A DNA stretch of 64,000 nucleotides from positions 124,001-188,000 of the forward strand of contig JADQBQ010000020.1 in NCBI GenBank assembly GCA_016278505.1. The letters are read 5' to 3'. Every line of letters begins with the position of its first letter. The stretch's first letter is position 1. This document shows positions 32,143-41,685 of this stretch, piece by piece. The stretch comes from Clostridiales bacterium. Its GTDB lineage: Bacteria; Bacillota; Desulfotomaculia; Desulfotomaculales; VENG01. The translations under genes and the position numbers were made by a program. The notes beneath the pieces are model-generated. The model was not told the DNA's origin. It worked only from the letters and a program-made list of their open reading frames with translations, and did no database searches.

Positions 32143-32751
32143 TTAAAGAATCTCTACTTTCCTACCCTCAATCTTCAGCCTGCCTTCTAAAAGCAACTTA
32201 ATTGCCTGCGGGTATATCTTATGTTCTTGTTCCAAAATACGTTTTGACAGGCTGTCAGGGGTGTCATCCTGTATAACCGGTACTACTGCTTGTAAAACAA
32301 TGGGTCCCGTATCCATACCCTCATCTACAACATGAACTGTGCAGCCACTGTATTTAACTCCGTATGACACTGCCTGCTCCTGAGCGTGAAGGCCGGGAAA
32401 AGAAGGCAGCAGGGCCGGGTGAATATTGAGCATCTTGGTAACAAAATTTTTTAGCAATACCGGACCTACCAGGCGCATATATCCGGCCAGGCAAATTAAT
32501 TCCACACCGTATTCAATGAAAAGATCAGACACGGCCTGTTCATACTGGTCTTTAGTATCAAACGAGGTGGGGTTAATGCAAAAAGCCGGAATGTTTTCTT
32601 TGGATGCTCTATGCAGCGCGTAGGCGTCAGGATTGTCACTGATCATCAGTGCGACGTGCCCGGGAATTGTGCCGTCGGAACATGCGTCCATAATAGCCTG
32701 TAGATTGGAGCCTCGCCCGGAAGCCATGACACCTATGCCGTGATCAGACAT
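32143..32751 (-). CDS. purN: Phosphoribosylglycinamide formyltransferase
   Basis: Folate-dependent GAR transformylase of 202 residues. VMASGRGSNLQAIMDAC binds phosphate; NIHPALLPSFPGLHA holds the catalytic Asn and His near residues 106-108; HVVDEGMDTGPIV the catalytic Asp near 144. The formate-dependent alternative PurT is not seen in the window. Confidence 0.96.
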   Translation of the reverse strand: MSDHGIGVMASGRGSNLQAIMDACSDGTIPGHVALMISDNPDAYALHRASKENIPAFCINPTSFDTKDQYEQAVSDLFIEYGVELICLAGYMRLVGPVLLKNFVTKMLNIHPALLPSFPGLHAQEQAVSYGVKYSGCTVHVVDEGMDTGPIVLQAVVPVIQDDTPDSLSKRILEQEHKIYPQAIKLLLEGRLKIEGRKVEIL

Positions 32752-32781
32752 AATTTCTCCCCCTAAAAGGATGTTAAAACT

Positions 32782-33819
32782 CTACTCTATAAAAGATACT
32801 CCGCTTGTATTGGTTACTCTGCCTATGCAGTGCGCATGTTCACTACCCAGATACTTCAGTATTTCATCCTTTTGCGATGGTGAAACTACTACTACCATAC
32901 CTATCCCCATGTTAAAAGTGCGCAGCATTTCATATTCTTGGGTGCCGGCAACTTCTTTAATTAAGTCAAAAACAGGCGGAACAGGCCAGCTTCCTTTTTG
33001 TATCTGGACGCCCAGGCCGGCCGGCATCATGCGTGGAATGTTTTCCACCAAGCCTCCCCCGGTGATATGGGCCAGCCCCTTTATGGAAAAACGATCAAGT
33101 AGAGAGCGAACAGTTTGCACATAGATACGGGTAGGCTCTAAAAGTTCCTCTCCCACTGTTTTTCCTAACGCATCAATGTAAGTATCCATTTTGTATTCTG
33201 CGCGTTCCAGTAAAGCCTTACGGGCCAGTGAGTAACCATTACTGTGTAAACCGGAAGAAGATAGGCCTATTAGTGTATCTCCTGGTTGAATACTTGTCCC
33301 GTCTATAATACTATCTTTATTTACCACCCCAACTATAAAACCGGCAATATCGTATTCTTCTTCACCGTAAAACCCTGGCATTTCGGCCGTTTCGCCGCCT
33401 ATGAGAGCGCATCCGGCCTGGCGGCAACCTTCTGCTACACCGGAAACTATAGAAGCCACCTTTTGCGGTACCAATTTTCCTACCGCAAGGTAATCCAGAA
33501 AAAACAAGGGCTCTGCGCCTTGTACCAGTATGTCATTGGCGCACATGGCCACGGTGTCGATGCCAATAGTATCATGTCTTCCAGTTAGCATGGCAATCTT
33601 TAATTTTGTGCCTACTCCATCGGTCCCGGATACAAGCACCGGCTGGGTGTACCTGGAAGTATCAAGAGAAAACAGGCCGCCGAACCCACCAATGTCAGTA
33701 AGAACCTCAGAGCGGAAGGTGCTTTTTACCGCATTGCGCATTAAAGACACCGCTTTATTACCGGCATCAATGTCAACTCCCGCATCCGCGTACGTGAGCG
33801 GGAAGCGATCCTCCTGCAT
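32782..33819 (-). CDS. purM: AIR synthetase
   Basis: Phosphoribosylformylglycinamidine cyclo-ligase of 345 residues. Signature stretches: [48 protein letters not shown] and [16 protein letters not shown]. The frame opens with TTG at 33834, but ATG at 33819 has GGGGAGGAATTCC directly upstream. The substrate comes from PurLQS, which are not in this operon. Confidence 0.97.
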   Translation of the reverse strand: MQEDRFPLTYADAGVDIDAGNKAVSLMRNAVKSTFRSEVLTDIGGFGGLFSLDTSRYTQPVLVSGTDGVGTKLKIAMLTGRHDTIGIDTVAMCANDILVQGAEPLFFLDYLAVGKLVPQKVASIVSGVAEGCRQAGCALIGGETAEMPGFYGEEEYDIAGFIVGVVNKDSIIDGTSIQPGDTLIGLSSSGLHSNGYSLARKALLERAEYKMDTYIDALGKTVGEELLEPTRIYVQTVRSLLDRFSIKGLAHITGGGLVENIPRMMPAGLGVQIQKGSWPVPPVFDLIKEVAGTQEYEMLRTFNMGIGMVVVVSPSQKDEILKYLGSEHAHCIGRVTNTSGVSFIE

Positions 33820-33888
33820 GGAATTCCTCCCCAAAGGGTATTTTTACAATGTCAAAATAATGCATTACTCTTGTCCTTCAAGGGTCAC

Positions 33889-35307
33889 CTACTCTAAGCT
33901 GTATTTACCGGTGTCTTTAGGCTTTACTACTTCTACTGGGTAGATACCGCTAAAACATGCGGTGCAAAAGTTATCCCGGTAATCATCGAAGATGTCCAAT
34001 AGACCCTCCAGGCTTAAGTAATGTAAAGAATCAGCGCCAATGGATTGGCGAATTTCATCAAGCTGCATATTGGCGGCAATAAGTTCCTTTTCGTCTGAAG
34101 TATCAATCCCGTAGTAACAGGAACGAATTACCGGGGGTGAGCTAAGACACATGTGTACTTCTTTAACGCCGCAGTCATGCAGCATAGCAACCAGCTTGCC
34201 GCTTGTTGTCCCTCTCACAATGGAATCATCTACCATAACTACCCTCTTGCCTTCCAATACTTCTCTTACCGGGTTAAGCTTAAGTCGCACGGCAAGATCA
34301 CGCATATCCTGTGAAGGCTGGATAAAGGTGCGTCCAATATACCGGTTTTTCATGAGGCCTTCTTCAAAGGGAATGCCTGTTGCTTCTGCATATCCCCGGG
34401 CTGAAGCTGTCCCGGAGTCTGGAACGGGAATAACCAAGTCGGCATCCACGGGAAATTCCGCAGCCAATTGATGTCCCAATTTCCTGCGCACCCTGTTTAC
34501 GTTATAATTGTCTATTGTACTGTCCGGCCTGGCAACATAAATATATTCAAAGATACAGTGTGCCCTGCATTTAGCAGGAAGTACATGCGCCGATTTTAGG
34601 CCGGTACTGTCGATTGTTACTATTTCTCCAGGCTCAACATCCCTTAAGAATTTGGCACCGACGGTATCAAGTGCACATGATTCTGAAGCAACAACGTACC
34701 CGTTTCCCAGTGACCCGATGCACAAAGGCCTAAAACCATAAGGATCCCTGACGGCAATAAGTTTGTCTTCGGTTAAGAGCACCAGTGAATAGGCACCTTT
34801 AATATCAATCATAGTTTTCATCACTGCTTCTTCTAAAGTGCTTTGGCTATAGCGGGCGATTAAGTTTACTACGACCTCACTGTCCGTGGATGATTGAAAT
34901 ATGGAGCCTGTAGATAAAAGTTGGGACCGCAGCTCAGTAACATTAGTAAGGTTACCATTATGGGCAAGTCCTAACTGGCCCCCGGTATATCGAAATACTA
35001 AGGGCTGGGCGTTAAGGGGACTGCTGGAGCCCGTAGTTGAGTAACGCACGTGGCCAATGGCCAGGTCCCCACTCAGATTGTCTATGGTATCAGCGGAAAA
35101 AACCTCAGGTACCAATCCCATGGCCTTAGAAAGTTGAATACGATCACCGTCAGCCACCGCAATACCCGCACTTTCCTGACCGCGGTGCTGAAGCGCATAC
35201 AATCCGTAATAAGTAAGGCGAGCCACATTGGTGCCCGGGGCGTAGATGCCGAAAACACCGCATTCATCTTTTGGTTTATCTGTTCCGCTTTGATGCCCCA
35301 ATGTCAT
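33889..35307 (-). CDS. purF: Amidophosphoribosyltransferase
   Basis: Committed step from PRPP and glutamine to phosphoribosylamine; 472 residues. It has a short propeptide ending before the catalytic Cys of DECGVFGIYAPG near residue 17, as in Bacillus. The PRPP loop is RVVMVDDSIVRGTTSG near 354. Iron-sulfur cluster cysteines are visible at the C-terminus (FCTACFSG) and in the middle (CRAHCIFEYIY). Oxygen-sensitive clusters of this kind are known in Bacillus PurF. ATG at 35307 follows GGGGGGAGT. Confidence 0.97.
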   Translation of the reverse strand: MTLGHQSGTDKPKDECGVFGIYAPGTNVARLTYYGLYALQHRGQESAGIAVADGDRIQLSKAMGLVPEVFSADTIDNLSGDLAIGHVRYSTTGSSSPLNAQPLVFRYTGGQLGLAHNGNLTNVTELRSQLLSTGSIFQSSTDSEVVVNLIARYSQSTLEEAVMKTMIDIKGAYSLVLLTEDKLIAVRDPYGFRPLCIGSLGNGYVVASESCALDTVGAKFLRDVEPGEIVTIDSTGLKSAHVLPAKCRAHCIFEYIYVARPDSTIDNYNVNRVRRKLGHQLAAEFPVDADLVIPVPDSGTASARGYAEATGIPFEEGLMKNRYIGRTFIQPSQDMRDLAVRLKLNPVREVLEGKRVVMVDDSIVRGTTSGKLVAMLHDCGVKEVHMCLSSPPVIRSCYYGIDTSDEKELIAANMQLDEIRQSIGADSLHYLSLEGLLDIFDDYRDNFCTACFSGIYPVEVVKPKDTGKYSLE

Positions 35308-35331
35308 GTTACTCCCCCCTCAGTGTTTAGG

Positions 35332-36042
35332 TTATTTGATGCCGGTAAGCCTGCGCTTGATTTCCTGATAAGCTTCTTCCACATTGCCAAGGTCTCTGCG
35401 AAATCTATCTTTGTCTAACTTTTCCTTAGTGGTTTTATCCCAGAAGCGGCAGGTGTCTGGCGAAATCTCATCACCTAAAAGGACGTTACCTTGAAAACGG
35501 CCGAATTCAAGTTTAAAGTCAACCAGGTCTAAATTCTTTGTTTCCAAGTGATCTGTCAAAACTTCATTAACCTTCAATGCAATACGTTTGATATACTGCA
35601 TCTCCGCCGGAGCGGCAAGACCGGCCGCTTTGATATGGTCGTCATTAATTAAGGGATCTCCTAAATCATCACTTTTATAATAATATTCTACTACGGGAGA
35701 CGCGAGGGAAGTTCCTTCTTCCATGCCCAGGCGTTTAGCCAGGCTCCCGGCAGCTATGTTGCGCACAACAACTTCGACTAAGATTATTTCCAGTGGCTTT
35801 ACCAGCATCTCATTATCGCTGAGATGTTTAACAAAATGAGTCTGTATCCCTTTTTGTTCTAAGAGCTCAAAGAAGTACGTAGAAATTTGATTGTTGAGGT
35901 CACCTTTTCCTGCTATGGTACCTTTTTTGACTCCGTTAAAGGCGGTGGCATCATCTTTGTACTCAACCCATAAAACATCGGGCCGGTTAGTCTTGTAAAT
36001 TCTTTTGGCCTTGCCCTCATAGAGAAGTTCTGTTTTCTCCAC
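35332..36042 (-). CDS. purC: SAICAR synthetase
   Basis: Joins aspartate to CAIR; 236 residues from the chosen GTG start. The N-terminus [20 protein letters not shown] and [21 protein letters not shown] are typical; [20 protein letters not shown] holds the metal region. The frame extends to 36108 inside purB, but GTG at 36042 has AAAGGAGGG upstream, so the two genes are spaced by 13 bases rather than overlapping. Confidence 0.96.
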   Translation of the reverse strand: MEKTELLYEGKAKRIYKTNRPDVLWVEYKDDATAFNGVKKGTIAGKGDLNNQISTYFFELLEQKGIQTHFVKHLSDNEMLVKPLEIILVEVVVRNIAAGSLAKRLGMEEGTSLASPVVEYYYKSDDLGDPLINDDHIKAAGLAAPAEMQYIKRIALKVNEVLTDHLETKNLDLVDFKLEFGRFQGNVLLGDEISPDTCRFWDKTTKEKLDKDRFRRDLGNVEEAYQEIKRRLTGIK

Positions 36043-36055
36043 TGGACGCCCTCCT

Positions 36056-37351
36056 TTAAAGCCCGAAGCGGGCATATATTTGATCAATATGTCGCAAGTG
36101 ATGCTCATAGTTGAACAGTTCGTCCATTTCGGATGCTGTCAATAAATCTGCTACGTCAGAATCATTTTCCAGGAGAGTACGGAATTGCTCGCCCGTTCTC
36201 CAGCATTCCATGGCATTTCTTTGCACTAATTCATAAGCTGTTTCCCGGCTTTCAACCTTTTCCAGTAGGGCTAAAAGTACTCGCTGTGAATAAATAAGTC
36301 CCTTTGTGCGCTGCATATTATGTTTCATCTTCTCGGGGTAAACTAAAAGGTTTTCTACTATCTGTATAAATTTGTATAACATATAGTCAAGGGTAATGGT
36401 GCTGTCCGGGATGACTACTCTTTCCACTGAGGAGTGGGAAATATCACGCTCATGCCAGAGGGCTACATTTTCCAAGGCCACCAATGAGTTTGCCCTCAGT
36501 ATCCTGGCCAGACCGCTAATGCGTTCCACAGTAATGGGATTTCTCTTATGAGGCATGGCCGAAGAGCCCTTTTGTCCCTTGGCAAAATATTCTTCAGCCT
36601 CTCGAATATCTGTGCGCTGTAGGTTTCTTACTTCAGTAGCGAATTTCTCCAGGGAACTTCCGATCACGGCCAGGGTAGACATGTATTCTGCGTGCCTGTC
36701 CCGCTGCAGTACTTGAGTGGAAATAGGTGAGGGGGTTAATCCCATACGCTCACTTACATGTGCTTCCACCTTGGGGTCAATGTTGGCGTAACTACCCACG
36801 GCACCGGAAATTTTCCCTACACTAATGGTTTCGATAGCCTGCTCCAGACGCTTTATGTTGCGCTGCGTTTCTGCCGCCCAAAGAAGCATTTTTAGTCCAA
36901 AGGTCATGGGTTCGGCATGAATACCATGCGTTCGCCCGATCATAACTGTTTCTTTATGATCCTTTGCCTTTTGCAAAAGCACCTTGTGCAGTTGCTTCAG
37001 ACGGACTAAAACCTGCTCAGCTGCCTCTTTCATTAAAGCGGCCATGGCTGTGTCCACTACATCGGAAGATGTAAGTCCCATGTGGATGTATTTTTTTGCA
37101 GGCTCGCCCACGTATTCGCCGACACAGGTTAAGAATGCAATCACGTCGTGATTAGTCACGGCTTCAATCTCGTCAATACGGTTTACATCGAAGTGGGCCT
37201 TTTCTTTGATCACTTGCAGATAGTCCTCGGGCATAAGGCCCATTTCACACATTGCTTCGCAGGCGAAGATTTCTACCTCTAACCATTTGCGAAACTTGTT
37301 TTCCTGGGACCATATGTTCTTCATTTCCGGTAAAGTGTAACGATCAATCAT
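36056..37351 (-). CDS. purB: Adenylosuccinate lyase
   Basis: Acts twice in purine synthesis: on SAICAR and on adenylosuccinate. 431 residues. [18 protein letters not shown] at the N-terminus, [13 protein letters not shown] near residue 87, the catalytic His in [11 protein letters not shown] near 141, and the flexible signature loop [12 protein letters not shown] near 262. ATG at 37351 follows ATAGGAGGT, which overlaps the purE stop. Confidence 0.97.
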   Translation of the reverse strand: MIDRYTLPEMKNIWSQENKFRKWLEVEIFACEAMCEMGLMPEDYLQVIKEKAHFDVNRIDEIEAVTNHDVIAFLTCVGEYVGEPAKKYIHMGLTSSDVVDTAMAALMKEAAEQVLVRLKQLHKVLLQKAKDHKETVMIGRTHGIHAEPMTFGLKMLLWAAETQRNIKRLEQAIETISVGKISGAVGSYANIDPKVEAHVSERMGLTPSPISTQVLQRDRHAEYMSTLAVIGSSLEKFATEVRNLQRTDIREAEEYFAKGQKGSSAMPHKRNPITVERISGLARILRANSLVALENVALWHERDISHSSVERVVIPDSTITLDYMLYKFIQIVENLLVYPEKMKHNMQRTKGLIYSQRVLLALLEKVESRETAYELVQRNAMECWRTGEQFRTLLENDSDVADLLTASEMDELFNYEHHLRHIDQIYARFGL

Positions 37352-37364
37352 GGAAACTAACCTC

Positions 37365-37889
37365 CTATTCGCCTTTTTCACTTAAGTATTTTTCTATACC
37401 TAAAGATTGGAGACGATCATCTTTTTTCTCTACCTGAGTCGCCAGTTTTTGCTTATAGTCTACAATTCTATTTTGCGTTTGCGGGTCGGCAATACCGAGC
37501 ATTTGGACGGCCAGTAAAGCTGCATTTTTAGCACCGTTAATTCCTACCGTGGCTACAGGTATTCCCGGGGGCATCTGGACTGTGGAATAAAGTGCATCCA
37601 TACCCTCTAATGCCCCGGAACGAATAGGAACTCCTATTACCGGCAGGGGGGTATGGGCAGCAATAACACCGGCCAAGTGAGCTGCCTGCCCGGCACCGGC
37701 GATAATAACGGACATACCGCGTGTGGCAGCGGTTCGAGCGTATTCAGCCGCCTGGTCAGGAGTCCTGTGCGCCGACATTATTTTTGTCTCATAGGATATT
37801 GTAAACTCTTCCAGTAATGCCGCAGCACCGGCCATAACCGGCAGGTCGCTGTCGCTTCCCATTAATATTCCCACCAGTGGATTTTCCAT
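37365..37889 (-). CDS. purE: N5-CAIR mutase
   Basis: 174 residues. MGSDSDLPVM and MSAHRTPDQAAEYA match class I PurE, which needs the carboxylase PurK, although purK does not follow it here. The usual GAAHLPG reads GQAAHLAG. It is the first gene of the pur operon and lies behind a riboswitch-controlled terminator. The gene order then is purB, purC, purF, purM, purN, purH, purD. Confidence 0.95.
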   Translation of the reverse strand: MENPLVGILMGSDSDLPVMAGAAALLEEFTISYETKIMSAHRTPDQAAEYARTAATRGMSVIIAGAGQAAHLAGVIAAHTPLPVIGVPIRSGALEGMDALYSTVQMPPGIPVATVGINGAKNAALLAVQMLGIADPQTQNRIVDYKQKLATQVEKKDDRLQSLGIEKYLSEKGE

Positions 37890-37930
37890 ATTAAACTCTC
37901 CTTGCTTTCAATTTAGTACAAAAAAAATAT

Positions 37931-37990
37931 AAAAAAGCCCAAGCAGGAAGGTTTCACTAAAATTGAGTGAACCTCCCCGCCTGGGCTTTT
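37931..37990 (-). terminator. Switchable terminator in the purE leader
   Basis: On the minus strand AAAAGCCCAGGCGGGGAGG and its partner (37931-37955) form a stem of more than 20 pairs with a few mismatches, then a long T tract. Its 5' arm (37977-37990) is the 3' part of the riboswitch aptamer, so aptamer and terminator exclude each other. Confidence 0.85.
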
Positions 37991-38089
37991 ATCCCGACGG
38001 TGTAGCCTGTACCCCAAAATTAAGGTACGGGCCTGTACCGCTTGGACCGAACCGCCCTTAGTAGGACGTGGAACCCTAGGTACACTTCT
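37977..38089 (-). promoter_or_regulatory. ykkC-family riboswitch, PRPP type (subtype 2b)
   Basis: Minus-strand leader of purE. It has the conserved blocks of ykkC subtype 2 RNAs in order: GTGTACCTAGGGTTCC, GGTCCAAGCGGTACAGGC, a variable hairpin, and CTACACCG followed by GGGATAAAAGCCCAGGCGGG. This family binds guanidine, ppGpp or PRPP depending on subtype. Position before a de novo purine operon points to PRPP, with which the aptamer would form at high PRPP and prevent the terminator, turning the operon on. The ligand assignment is inference; ppGpp cannot be excluded by eye. Confidence 0.85.
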
Positions 38090-38138
38090 TCTCAGGTTAC
38101 AGTCTTTTTGATTTTGCATACTTCACCATAATAAATTC

Positions 38139-38167
38139 ATTCTAGCAGAGTTTAACCATAGGGTCAA
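38139..38167 (-). promoter_or_regulatory. Sigma-A promoter of the pur operon
   Basis: TTGACC (38162-38167) and TAGAAT (38139-38144) with a 17-base spacer on the minus strand. It lies just after the guaA stop codon; the leader to purE would be about 240 bases. Confidence 0.8.
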
Positions 38168-38171
38168 CCTA

Positions 38172-39713
38172 TTACTCCCATTCAATGGTGGAAGGAGGCT
38201 TGGAAGTAATGTCATAAACAACACGGTTAACTTCCTGCAATTGATTTACTATTCTATTTGATATTATTTCCAATACTTCATATGGAATTCGTACCCAATC
38301 AGCAGTCATGCCATCCTTACTTTCTACCGCCCTGATGGCAATGGTATGAGCGTAGGTTCTTTCGTCTCCCATCACTCCCACACTTTTCAGGTTTGGTAAC
38401 ACTGCAAAGGACTGCCATATTTCTCTGTATAAGCCGGCCTTCTTTATTTCTTCCGTTACAATGGCATCAGCTTCTCTAAGGATTTCAAGGTTTTCACCGG
38501 TTATTTCGCCTAGTATTCTAATGGCTAGGCCAGGCCCAGGAAATGGCTGACGCCACACAATCTCATCCGGGAGGCCCAACTCTGACCCCACTCTTCGCAC
38601 CTCGTCTTTAAACAGCCAGCGCAGGGGCTCAACTAACTGTAGTCTCATGTCTTCCGGCAGACCACCCACATTGTGATGTGATTTGATCACTGAGGCTGTA
38701 GCAGTACCGCTTTCCACCACGTCCGGGTACAGTGTGCCTTGAACGAGGAAGTCTATCGTTCCCAGCTTTCCCGCTTCCTCTTCAAATACATTGATAAACT
38801 CATTACCAATAATTTTTCTTTTTTGTTCGGGGTCCGTGATGCCGGAGAGTTTACTGAGGAATCGTTCCCGCGCATCAACATGGATAAGATTTATCTTAAA
38901 TACATCTCTAAATGTTCTTATTACTTTTTCCCCTTCACCCTTGCGCAACAACCCGTGGTCAACAAAAATGCAAGTAAGCTGCTCCCCAATAGCTTTATGA
39001 ACTAAGGCCGCGGCAACAGAGGAGTCAACCCCGCCACTTAAAGCGCAAATAACTTGACCTTGTCCTACTTGTTTTGTTACTTCGTCCTCTGCATGCTCAA
39101 TAAAAGAGCCTGTGGTCCAAGAGGCGCCGCATCCGCAAACTTCATACAGGAAATATTTTAATAGATCCTGCCCCTTGGGCGTGTGGATCACCTCCGGGTG
39201 AAACTGAACTGCATAAAGGCCCCGGGATATGTCCGCCATAGCGGCAACCGGTGCCTGCTCAGTCCTGGCTATTATTTCAAATCCGGGCGGGGGTGCATCT
39301 ACCCTGTCCCCGTGGCTCATCCAACACTGCTCGTACTCTTCCATGCAGCATAAAAGGCCTTCCCTGTTTACTACCTCCAGGCGGGTTTTACCGTACTCCC
39401 TACGGGCTGAGGCAGAAGTTACACCTTCCAATTGGTGACTCATCAATTGCATACCGTAACATATACCTAAGATAGGTATCCCCATTTTGTAAATTGCCGG
39501 ATCCACTGTGGGAACACCGGGCTGGTAAACACTGGATGGCCCGCCGGAAAAAATAATGCCCCGCGGCCTTTTACTTGCAAGGTCTGCCAACGGAGTATTA
39601 TAAGGTAGCATCTCGCAAAATACATTGCATTCTCTTATCCGGCGAGCAATGAGGTGGCTGTACTGCCCGCCAAAATCCAACACTATTATAAGTTCCTGTT
39701 CCGGAACGGACAT
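38172..39713 (-). CDS. guaA: GMP synthase (glutamine-hydrolysing)
   Basis: XMP to GMP; 513 residues. N-terminal glutaminase with the Cys in [11 protein letters not shown] near residue 84 and the His-Glu in [12 protein letters not shown] near 172; ATP pyrophosphatase P-loop [11 protein letters not shown] near 229; C-terminal dimerisation domain ending [17 protein letters not shown]. The ATG overlaps the hpt stop codon (TAATG), so translation is coupled. No terminator separates it from the pur promoter. Confidence 0.98.
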   Translation of the reverse strand: MSVPEQELIIVLDFGGQYSHLIARRIRECNVFCEMLPYNTPLADLASKRPRGIIFSGGPSSVYQPGVPTVDPAIYKMGIPILGICYGMQLMSHQLEGVTSASARREYGKTRLEVVNREGLLCCMEEYEQCWMSHGDRVDAPPPGFEIIARTEQAPVAAMADISRGLYAVQFHPEVIHTPKGQDLLKYFLYEVCGCGASWTTGSFIEHAEDEVTKQVGQGQVICALSGGVDSSVAAALVHKAIGEQLTCIFVDHGLLRKGEGEKVIRTFRDVFKINLIHVDARERFLSKLSGITDPEQKRKIIGNEFINVFEEEAGKLGTIDFLVQGTLYPDVVESGTATASVIKSHHNVGGLPEDMRLQLVEPLRWLFKDEVRRVGSELGLPDEIVWRQPFPGPGLAIRILGEITGENLEILREADAIVTEEIKKAGLYREIWQSFAVLPNLKSVGVMGDERTYAHTIAIRAVESKDGMTADWVRIPYEVLEIISNRIVNQLQEVNRVVYDITSKPPSTIEWE

Positions 39714-40264
39714 TATTCTTCCCCCTGTTTTTGGTATATCTCAGGCCTCAGGACAAGTATATCCTTAAGGTTTCTGTATTTCTCATTATAATCTAAACCA
39801 TAACCAACAACAAATTCGTCAGGAATAGTGAAGCCATTGTAATTTACCGTGACTTCGGCCTGCCGCCGTTCGGGCTTATCCAATAAGGTACAGGTTCTCA
39901 AGCTGGCAGGTTCCCTGGTTTGGAGATTTTCCAGCAGGTACTTAAGAGTAAGCCCCGTATCTACAATGTCTTCCACCAACAGAACATGCCGACCTTCAAT
40001 ACTTTGCTCTAAATCCTTTAAAATTCTTACCACACCCGAAGATTTGTTGGCGCTTCCGTAACTGGATACCGCCATAAAATCAAATTCTACCGGAATATTA
40101 ACTGAACGTACCAAGTCGGCCATAAAAATCATAGCACCTTTTAAAATACCTACCATTAAGAGTTCTTTATTTGCGTAATCAGTGGAAATGGTTTGGCCCA
40201 GCTGTAAAACCTTGGCTGTTATTTCTTCTTCCGTAAGTAATATTTTTTCTGCGTCTGATCGCAT
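39713..40264 (-). CDS. hpt: Hypoxanthine phosphoribosyltransferase
   Basis: Purine salvage from hypoxanthine or guanine with PRPP; 183 residues. The PRPP-binding loop is [15 protein letters not shown] near residue 95; [18 protein letters not shown] and [16 protein letters not shown] are typical. It leads a two-gene operon with guaA behind a strong promoter and a structured leader. Confidence 0.95.
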   Translation of the reverse strand: MRSDAEKILLTEEEITAKVLQLGQTISTDYANKELLMVGILKGAMIFMADLVRSVNIPVEFDFMAVSSYGSANKSSGVVRILKDLEQSIEGRHVLLVEDIVDTGLTLKYLLENLQTREPASLRTCTLLDKPERRQAEVTVNYNGFTIPDEFVVGYGLDYNEKYRNLKDILVLRPEIYQKQGEE

Positions 40265-40280
40265 TGTAACCCTCCCGGTT

Positions 40281-40414
40281 TAAGCTAGAGCTTATCTTCG
40301 CACAGCCTGTAAGACCCTGAAGTCGGAGATTAACAGGTTGTAGGCTGCGAAATAAGTGCGACTATGGTTCAGATGGGGTTACGTGCACCCGAAGGGTGAA
40401 ACCCCACCTGAACC
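40281..40414 (-). promoter_or_regulatory. Structured 5' leader of hpt-guaA, family unknown
   Basis: Three hairpins lie in the transcribed leader. The first pairs 40400-40414 with 40366-40380 (15 pairs including one G-U) and contains an inner CACCC-GGGTG hairpin. The second pairs 40342-40351 with 40297-40308 with a two-base bulge. The third is TAAGCT-AG-AGCTTA at 40281-40294. No T tract follows, so it is not a simple terminator. It does not match a guanine aptamer, T-box or ykkC RNA. Confidence 0.5.
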
Positions 40415-40443
40415 AAGTCTTCTTTAACTCAAAAATCTGGATT

Positions 40444-40472
40444 ATTATAACAAGGCGGGGGTTGCATGTCAA
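40444..40472 (-). promoter_or_regulatory. Consensus sigma-A promoter of hpt-guaA
   Basis: TTGACA (40467-40472) and TATAAT (40444-40449) with a 17-base spacer on the minus strand: both hexamers are perfect. The -35 lies directly after the stop codon of the upstream minus-strand gene. Confidence 0.9.
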
Positions 40473-40476
40473 TAAT

Positions 40477-41190
40477 CTAGTCAGGAAGGGTCAATTCATC
40501 CGGTTGGGGTGGAGATATTTTTATTTGTTTATTATAATCCCATAATTCTATGCCAATTTTCATTAGATCTTGTTCCCCTTGAAGTCCTTTGGCCTCTATT
40601 ATGGCCTTACGTATTAATTTACGATTGGGATCAATCCATACCTGGTAGGAAAAGTTACTGAAACGTGTAAGTAAAAATTGGTTATTAAGGTTAGGTTGTA
40701 GTTCCAACAAAGCTAATTTCTCTTCGCCTAAATTTTTTATCCCCTGGTATGTAATCACCGGGATATCTTTAAAATTAAAGTTTTCCAAAGGATTTAATTC
40801 TATAAATAAATCTGATTCAATCATTTTATTTCCCGTCACGGCAAACCATTTTCCGGTAGAGGATTCTTTGAAATACGTTTTATCATCTATACTAATAAGT
40901 TCGAATTCCGTGTCCTGCAAAGTGCCTTGAATATAGATGCGTCCGGGTGTCCTCTTTCCTTTAACCGTTGAAGCCTGGTTTTCTCTGCCTAGTTCAGTAT
41001 TGATTTGATAACGAAAACTGTCCGCGCTGATGGTGTTTTCTAAAGAAGAGTAAAAGAGTTCTTCCGGATTAATTTTTGATTGCTGCCAGTATTGGTATCC
41101 TTTAACGATGCCGAGAATACTGATGATTAAAACAGTAATAACTAGTAAACTTACTTTCTTGTTTAAGATCAACCAACGAGTTTTTGACAC
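40477..41190 (-). CDS. Membrane-anchored LolA/LppX-like protein
   Basis: Protein of 237 residues. Residues 13-33 form one hydrophobic helix (LLVITVLIISILGIVKG) with positive residues before it, a signal anchor without a lipobox cysteine. The rest is a beta-rich extracytoplasmic domain with regularly spaced aromatic residues, resembling the lipoprotein-sorting/LppX fold (for example SFRYQINTELGREN, TYFKESSTGKWFAVTG, YQVWIDPNRKLIRKA). Function is not known. It is a single gene upstream of the hpt promoter and divergent from the MazG gene. Confidence 0.7.
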   Translation of the reverse strand: MSKTRWLILNKKVSLLVITVLIISILGIVKGYQYWQQSKINPEELFYSSLENTISADSFRYQINTELGRENQASTVKGKRTPGRIYIQGTLQDTEFELISIDDKTYFKESSTGKWFAVTGNKMIESDLFIELNPLENFNFKDIPVITYQGIKNLGEEKLALLELQPNLNNQFLLTRFSNFSYQVWIDPNRKLIRKAIIEAKGLQGEQDLMKIGIELWDYNKQIKISPPQPDELTLPD

Positions 41191-41340
41191 ATTTTTTCAC
41201 CCCTTATCAGCCGGTTAAGACATTATACTGCTGACGGTGCATAAATATGCTTGTTCCATTACGCAGACTGTTAAGGCGTACTAAAATATGATAAAATTAA
41301 TCTGCTTCTCCGCATTACCATTTACATAGGCGAGGTAACG

Positions 41341-41667
41341 ATGATGAAAATACAAGAGATGCAGCAAGAAGTACACCAGTGGATTGACCAATTTGAAGAA
41401 GGATACTGGCATCCCCTCTCCATGCTGGCCCGGTTAACAGAGGAAGTGGGTGAACTGGCTAGGGAAGTCAACCACAGATTCGGTGAAAAGCCCAAAAAAG
41501 CAGGAGAACCGGAAGGGGATTTAGCCCTGGAATTGGCGGATATACTGTTCGTTGTCATTTGTTACGCCAATTCTCAACATATTGATCTGGAAGAAGCCTT
41601 CCGCCGTATGATGCAAAAATACAGAGCAAGAGATGCACAGCGTTGGACTAAAAAGAAAGAGTTTTAA
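41341..41667 (+). CDS. MazG-type nucleotide pyrophosphohydrolase (YpjD-like)
   Basis: Protein of 108 residues with the all-alpha NTP pyrophosphohydrolase fold. The metal-binding pattern E-x-x-E then E-x-x-D is visible as LTEEVGELAREVN near residue 35 and ALELADILFVVICYAN near 66. It probably hydrolyses non-canonical or surplus nucleotides to monophosphates. Two ATG codons occur in tandem; the first, after GAGGTAACG, is used. It lies 18 bases before the DUF1015 gene. Confidence 0.85.
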   Translation: MMKIQEMQQEVHQWIDQFEEGYWHPLSMLARLTEEVGELAREVNHRFGEKPKKAGEPEGDLALELADILFVVICYANSQHIDLEEAFRRMMQKYRARDAQRWTKKKEF

Positions 41668-41685
41668 TAAGATGGGAGAGATACT

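Noticed and set aside
38005-38039. GGTACAGGC occurring twice in the purE leader, first read as a strand-exchange device
   Set aside because: The second copy is better explained as the 3' strand of the aptamer's variable hairpin, pairing with GCCCGTACC.
37913-38119. 68-residue frame upstream of purE
   Set aside because: It lies wholly inside the riboswitch and terminator and has no ribosome binding site.
38030-38130. Guanine aptamer in the purE leader
   Set aside because: The three-way junction core of guanine riboswitches is not present; the sequence matches the ykkC family instead.
40265-40436. 6S RNA as an explanation for the hpt leader
   Set aside because: The 5' and 3' ends do not pair and there is no large central bubble or terminator.
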